This document shows, in pieces, positions 60,370-64,000 of a stretch of DNA of 64,000 bases (position 1 is its first letter; each line of letters opens with the position of its first letter). Source of the DNA: Roseinatronobacter domitianus (lineage in GTDB: Bacteria; Pseudomonadota; Alphaproteobacteria; Rhodobacterales; Rhodobacteraceae). Below the pieces are notes generated by a model. The model saw only the letters and a program-made list of their open reading frames with translations. It was not told the DNA's origin and made no database searches. Position numbers and translations under genes: made by a program. Location: the NCBI RefSeq assembly GCF_023336755.1, contig NZ_JALZWP010000012.1, positions 1 through 64,000 of the forward strand, in the 5' to 3' direction.

Positions 60370-60912
60370 TCACACCACGCGCCGGATCGTCTTATCGCTG
60401 ACATTAAACAGCGCGGCGATCTCCGGGATGGGTCGGCGCTCCTCGTCGCGCATGCGCTTCACCTCAGCCTTTTGGGCGGGCGATAGTGCAGGGGGCCTCC
60501 CCCCGACCCGGCCCCGTTTCCGGGCCGCCTCCAGACCCTCCTTCGTCCTCTCGACGATCCGTTCCCGTTCGAACTGCGCGATTGATGCGAAAACGTGAAA
60601 CACCAACCGCCCGGCCGGGGTGGTGGTGTCGATATCTTCCCCGAGGGACCGGAACCCTGCGCCGCGCGCCTGGATCAGGTCGACGATTTCGAGCAAGTCC
60701 TTCAGGCTCCGGGCGAGACGGTCGTATTTCGTGACAACGACCACGTCACCTGATCGGAGCTCAGAGAGGAGCCGGTCCAGCTCGGGCCGGGCCCGGGCGG
60801 TCCCGGTGATCGTGTCTGCGAAAACCCGTTCCGCCCCGGCGGCCGCGAGGGCATCGCGTTGGCCGTCGAGGTTCTGGTCCCGGGTCGAGACCCGGGCATA
60901 CCCTAAAATCAT
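60370..60912 (-). CDS. serine recombinase/resolvase 2
   Basis: This 180-residue protein starts MILGYARVSTRDQNLDGQRD and has VVTKYDRLARSLKDLL, FERERIVERTKEGLEAAR and an HTH (PIPEIAALFNVSDKTIRRVV). The ATG has GGGAGGA upstream. It is different from the two other serine recombinases here. Its likely res site is the repeat-rich start of 60913-61233. Confidence 0.9.
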   Translation of the reverse strand: MILGYARVSTRDQNLDGQRDALAAAGAERVFADTITGTARARPELDRLLSELRSGDVVVVTKYDRLARSLKDLLEIVDLIQARGAGFRSLGEDIDTTTPAGRLVFHVFASIAQFERERIVERTKEGLEAARKRGRVGGRPPALSPAQKAEVKRMRDEERRPIPEIAALFNVSDKTIRRVV

Positions 60913-61233
60913 GGACAAAATCCTCCCAAAACCTGATTGGTTTTGTCAGGGGGTTTAGTCCAGGTCAACCCGTTGAAATCAGGTAGGGCAGGGGAGGGCG
61001 GTCAAAAACGACCGTTTTTGGCAAATCCACTGGCTGCATAGTGATCAACACTTATCGTGTATCAGCAACAACTGTTTCATTGAAAACGGCAGGTCTGCCT
61101 GATCGTAAGACGCCAGTCAGGGCAAAAAGTGCTTGCCTAACGGACGGATTTCAGAGATCTATACGCAATATGAAGCTCGACGTCGGAAATGTTCGTCTAT
61201 AGATGGGACAAATACGTATAAGGAAATAGCGAT
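60913..61233. other. intergenic, possible res site
   Basis: It holds AAAACCTGATTGGTTTT (60934-60950) and a second AATCAGGT (60978-60985) on the opposite sense, and GTCAAAAACGACCGTTTTTG (61001-61020). These dyads beside a resolvase gene fit a recombination/operator site. The rest is AT-richer with no gene. Confidence 0.35.
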
Positions 61234-61971
61234 TTGAAAAATTTTTTATTCCTATTGATGGCCCCATTCGCTGTAATTTCAACTCCTTCTCAGGCTTTTT
61301 TTATTCCAAGCACATCAAGCACATATGGTGGCGAAGTGTGCCAATTTGAAATTCAGCGCGACAATTTAACCCTAAGTTCAGGATTCGTGCCTAGGCAAGA
61401 TCGTATACGTGCATTAATCGAAATAGAGCAGTCTGACGGGGTGAGCCGTTTTATATATTTTAAATTAGATTCGGAAATCGTAGGAGAATCTATAATTCTA
61501 GGAGATTTTATAATAGATGGGATAGGCGTCCAGGAAGATCATTTTCGGAGCGCCACTTTTATTGATCCTGAAATGGCTTTTATTCCGAACGCGGGCCAGG
61601 AGTTTACCGTTTTAATGGAATCGCCAAGCGATCCTGGCCTAGGTCGTGTGCGTTTTGACGGCTCAGCCCGCAACGGCGACCACGCACATGGCCAATCAGA
61701 TGGCGTGGTGCTATTTCAAGCCTATAACTATTCCGACGTTGATGGAGAGCTGAATCCGTATCGTTGGTTTCATGAGCATCTTTTAGACGGCGGACAGGTC
61801 TCTATTGCCGTAGGGCTTTGGCCAATTGAAGCGGGAAATCTGACAATATTCAGACGTTTTGAAGTCTCAGGAAACGGATTTTCAGAAATACTTAGCGTAG
61901 CAAGGGATGAGATATGGCAAATAAAAAACGACCCTACAAACTCTGAAAATTGTTCTCCGCTCGAGGGATAA
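61234..61971 (+). CDS. secreted hypothetical protein, AT-rich
   Basis: This 245-residue protein has a signal peptide (NFLFLLMAPFAVISTPSQAF) and an all-beta mature part. A single Cys near each end (GEVCQFE, ENCSPLEG) could form a disulfide. No family is recognised. Codon use is AT-rich, unlike the RecD2 gene, suggesting foreign origin; it pairs with the next gene. Confidence 0.6.
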   Translation: MKNFLFLLMAPFAVISTPSQAFFIPSTSSTYGGEVCQFEIQRDNLTLSSGFVPRQDRIRALIEIEQSDGVSRFIYFKLDSEIVGESIILGDFIIDGIGVQEDHFRSATFIDPEMAFIPNAGQEFTVLMESPSDPGLGRVRFDGSARNGDHAHGQSDGVVLFQAYNYSDVDGELNPYRWFHEHLLDGGQVSIAVGLWPIEAGNLTIFRRFEVSGNGFSEILSVARDEIWQIKNDPTNSENCSPLEG

Positions 61972-62002
61972 CAGGAAAATCGTATATAACGTGGTGTCCT
62001 CA

Positions 62003-62776
62003 ATGGCACGCCTTTCAGCTTGTTTTTTATTTTTGGTGTTTTGGACAAGCGTAACAGACGCGCAAAGCACTAGTTTTCCAGATGCGCTTTGGTCTTCGGA
62101 CCTGATTGCGCGTGCTGAAATGCCTTTAAGTTCCATTATGCAAGGGCAGCACATTCTTCTACCGGACCCGCCGCTCCAAGGAAGTGAAGAGGAGAGTTAC
62201 GAACTCAGCCGCCTTCTGATGATGCAAGACACACTACGAAGTCAGAGTAGGATAGCTCAAATCATTGAAGAGCATACGGCCCCCGATATACTTGATTTTT
62301 TAGTATCTCGCGGTGTGATTCCATTTGAAATCGATGCTCCAGTTCTTTGGGAAGTTCTAAGGCATGGCTTGTATGATATCGAAATTATCACTATCAGGGA
62401 AAAGCTTCGCTTCAACAGACCGCGCCCATCCCAAATTCAAGAAAATATTGAAACAGCAGTGCCAAATCCACCGCACGCAGCTTATCCGTCTGGTCATGCG
62501 AGCCAGGCAGAATTCGTCTCACAAGTCCTTCGGCGCTTAGTCCCAGTTTGCGAGTACACATATCGGCGTTTTGCGTCAGAGATCGCGTTTAACAGAGAAA
62601 TTGCGGGCGTTCACTATCCCTCCGATAGTGTGGCGGGCTTCTTGTTAGCTTCTCGCTATACAGAGATTCTCGAACAAAGCGAATTTTGGGCTTTGTATCG
62701 TGACGATGCTCGCCGAGAGCTCTGGTTGTATGTTAGGTCAAATACTTGCGCAGTGAACAATGGAGCAGAAGATTAA
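62003..62776 (+). CDS. PAP2-family acid phosphatase
   Basis: This 257-residue protein has a signal peptide and the three PAP2 motifs: KLRFNRPRP (about 134), YPSGH (about 161) and REIAGVHYPSD (about 197). These make a His-based phosphatase active in the periplasm. A GTG four codons upstream is possible. It follows the secreted hypothetical by 31 bases and shares its AT-rich style. Confidence 0.85.
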   Translation: MARLSACFLFLVFWTSVTDAQSTSFPDALWSSDLIARAEMPLSSIMQGQHILLPDPPLQGSEEESYELSRLLMMQDTLRSQSRIAQIIEEHTAPDILDFLVSRGVIPFEIDAPVLWEVLRHGLYDIEIITIREKLRFNRPRPSQIQENIETAVPNPPHAAYPSGHASQAEFVSQVLRRLVPVCEYTYRRFASEIAFNREIAGVHYPSDSVAGFLLASRYTEILEQSEFWALYRDDARRELWLYVRSNTCAVNNGAED

Positions 62777-62953
62777 GGAAGGTCTGAAAAACCTCGCGCT
62801 CTGATTTGGTTGCGGTTGACTGAGCGGGACATTGAAAGATGCCCACCGATGCCTAAGGAACGTCTGAACAACGCCTTCGGCTGCGCCGCCGTCACCGTTT
62901 GAGGTCAGTTTGGGGCCAGGCAGGCTCCGTTTCCAGCGATTTTCGCGCCATTT

Positions 62954-63217
62954 GGGGGTCTGTTACGGCTGAGTGCAGGATCGTACGTTAGCTGCGGATC
63001 ACTGCATGCAGGCGGTCCCCTTTGCGCGATCTTGAATAAGAAACAGGTTAAGGTGCATGTTTTAAGCGCTCAAGGCCATCTTTGGCAGGTTGTCTCAAAC
63101 CAGCGCTTGAGACACAGATTGGCAATTGGCTTTGACGATAGTCATTTAAAATCAATCTGTTGCGGACTTCCAGAAGAGTTTATCGTACTATTTTGCACTC
63201 AGCCGTAAACGACCCCC
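62954..63217. mobile_element. miniature inverted-repeat element (Tn3-like ends)
   Basis: The ends GGGGGTCTGTTACGGCTGAG and, inverted, GGGGGTCGTTTACGGCTGAG continue with about 70% match to GTACGTTA-like sequence, giving arms of roughly 38 bases around a 264-base unit without a gene. GGGGTC starts and the length of arms are like Tn3-family ends, so this may be a non-autonomous derivative. Confidence 0.65.
63091..63114. promoter_or_regulatory. candidate resolvase binding site
   Basis: TGTCTCAA-N8-TTGAGACA, a perfect dyad inside the miniature element, next to a serine recombinase gene. It fits one subsite of a res region. Confidence 0.5.
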
Positions 63218-63411
63218 AGTATGGGCGCATAAGCTGCGCGGGATTTTGTCTAAGCACTGTTCAAGATGTGTCGCTCGATTAACCCACTCGCGATCGCGCT
63301 CTGAGGCTTGGTCTCCGGCCCCTCCGAAGAGCTCATCCGCCGCCGATCAGATGAACTGAAGCCCCTCGCTCAACCAGAACGGGGTGGATTCCGGTAGGGG
63401 GCAGGATCGTA

Positions 63412-64000
63412 TCACAAGGCATTTTGGCGGTGCCGTCTGACGATGTCGGTGACGGTATTTTTCGAGATACCGAGATCCCGGGCAATCCATCGGTATGACC
63501 GTCCGTCTTCGATGGCCTGGAGAACCTTCGGGGCCAGCTTGTCAGACTTGGGTCGTTGTCCCGGCTGCCGCCCAAGCTTTTTGCCACGTGCTCGCGCGGC
63601 GGCAAGGCCGGATTTCACGCGCTCGCTGAGAAGGTCGCGCTCGAACTGGGCGATCCCTGCCAGCATGGTGGCCATCATCCGACCATGGGGTGTGTCGAGC
63701 TCGAAGGTCATGCCGTTCATAGCCACGACCGAGACTTTCCAGCCTGCGAGCCGATTGAGGGTATCGAGCAGATCCTGTGTGGACCGCCCCCACCGGGAAA
63801 GCTCACTGACCAGAATGGCGTCTATCTGTCGGGCCTGCGCGAGATCGAGGATCTGGTTGCGTGCAGCGCGATTGGCTGAGGCCCCAGAGGCCGTTTCCTT
63901 GAATACGCCGACCACGTCAAAGCTCCCGCGTTCTGCGAATGCGGTCAGTTCCGCGACCTGCCGCTCACAAGACTGGTCGGACGTCGAAACTCTGGCGTAG
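63412..64000 (-). CDS. serine recombinase 3, N-terminus outside window
   Basis: The frame is open to the right edge, where it reads YARVSTSDQSCERQVAELTA, so the start is beyond 64000. It continues with VSELSRWGRSTQDLL, FERDLLSERVKSGLAAARARG and an HTH (SYRWIARDLGISKNTVTDIV). A DNA invertase/resolvase of Tn3 type. The miniature element lies 195 bases past its stop. Confidence 0.9.
   Translation of the reverse strand, partial: YARVSTSDQSCERQVAELTAFAERGSFDVVGVFKETASGASANRAARNQILDLAQARQIDAILVSELSRWGRSTQDLLDTLNRLAGWKVSVVAMNGMTFELDTPHGRMMATMLAGIAQFERDLLSERVKSGLAAARARGKKLGRQPGQRPKSDKLAPKVLQAIEDGRSYRWIARDLGISKNTVTDIVRRHRQNAL

Noticed and set aside
58345-60598. Several long plus-strand frames opposite recD2 and the resolvase
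   Set aside because: The minus strand encodes clear RecD2 and recombinase motifs; the plus frames are compositionally biased with no family match.
1-64000. tRNA or rRNA genes
   Set aside because: No cloverleaf-like or rRNA-like sequence was recognised on reading; a dedicated tRNA scan was not possible.

Overview
The window is a GC-rich, mosaic accessory region from an alphaproteobacterium, most likely of the Rhodobacteraceae/Roseobacter group. The evidence is an RPA-type RepA with short iterons, roseobacter-style small genes, an IHF-beta paralogue, IS5/IS256/Tn402-like elements and the codon bias. It looks like a plasmid or an integrated plasmid/genomic island. No rRNA, tRNA, CRISPR array or core metabolic operon was seen. 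The first and last genes both run off the ends.

Layout: 1-5.1 kb holds an ADP-ribosylglycohydrolase fragment, a ClpP-like periplasmic protein, a ParDE pair and an antitoxin/PIN/uracil-DNA-glycosylase-like operon. 5.1-10.2 kb holds a GTAAC-rich cluster, two ~320-bp diverged direct repeats and a tightly packed cassette: AAA+ ATPase, separate M41 (FtsH-type) peptidase, unknown protein, GIY-YIG nuclease. 10.3-11.3 kb holds a HAD fragment and a KfrA-like regulator with three matching operators. 11.36-17.62 kb is bounded by a perfect 36-bp inverted repeat and carries three unknown genes, a small HTH protein and two overlapping tyrosine recombinases. 17.8-26.4 kb is a leftward block: IHF-beta, secreted proteins, a nuclease, RmuC and a truncated DUF499-like ATPase.

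27.2-34.7 kb is a coupled rightward operon: MerR regulator, vWA protein, two unknown proteins (one LRR-like), MoxR ATPase and a HExxH/vWA protein. 36.8-39.5 kb is the replicon core: centromere-like repeats, ParA, partner, RepA, five iterons and a DnaA box. 39.9-45.7 kb carries a HigA-like regulator, a complete type III restriction-modification system and an Abi_C protein cut off at a junction with a broken DUF192 gene.

46.1-52.6 kb carries a TacAT toxin-antitoxin pair and a Tn402-like transposon. That transposon has been hit by an IS5-family element (TA duplication) and by an IS256-family element inserted in tniA (8-bp duplication). 52.6-64 kb holds a short tyrosine recombinase, two WGR proteins, an intact DUF192 gene, CcdAB, a frameshifted DUF1810 gene, RecD2, resolvases, a PAP2 phosphatase and a miniature inverted-repeat element.

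The genes mostly serve replicon maintenance (rep/par and several toxin-antitoxin pairs), mobility (three serine and three tyrosine recombinases, transposases) and genome defence or conflict (type III R-M, Abi_C, and possibly the AAA/M41/GIY-YIG and vWA/MoxR cassettes).
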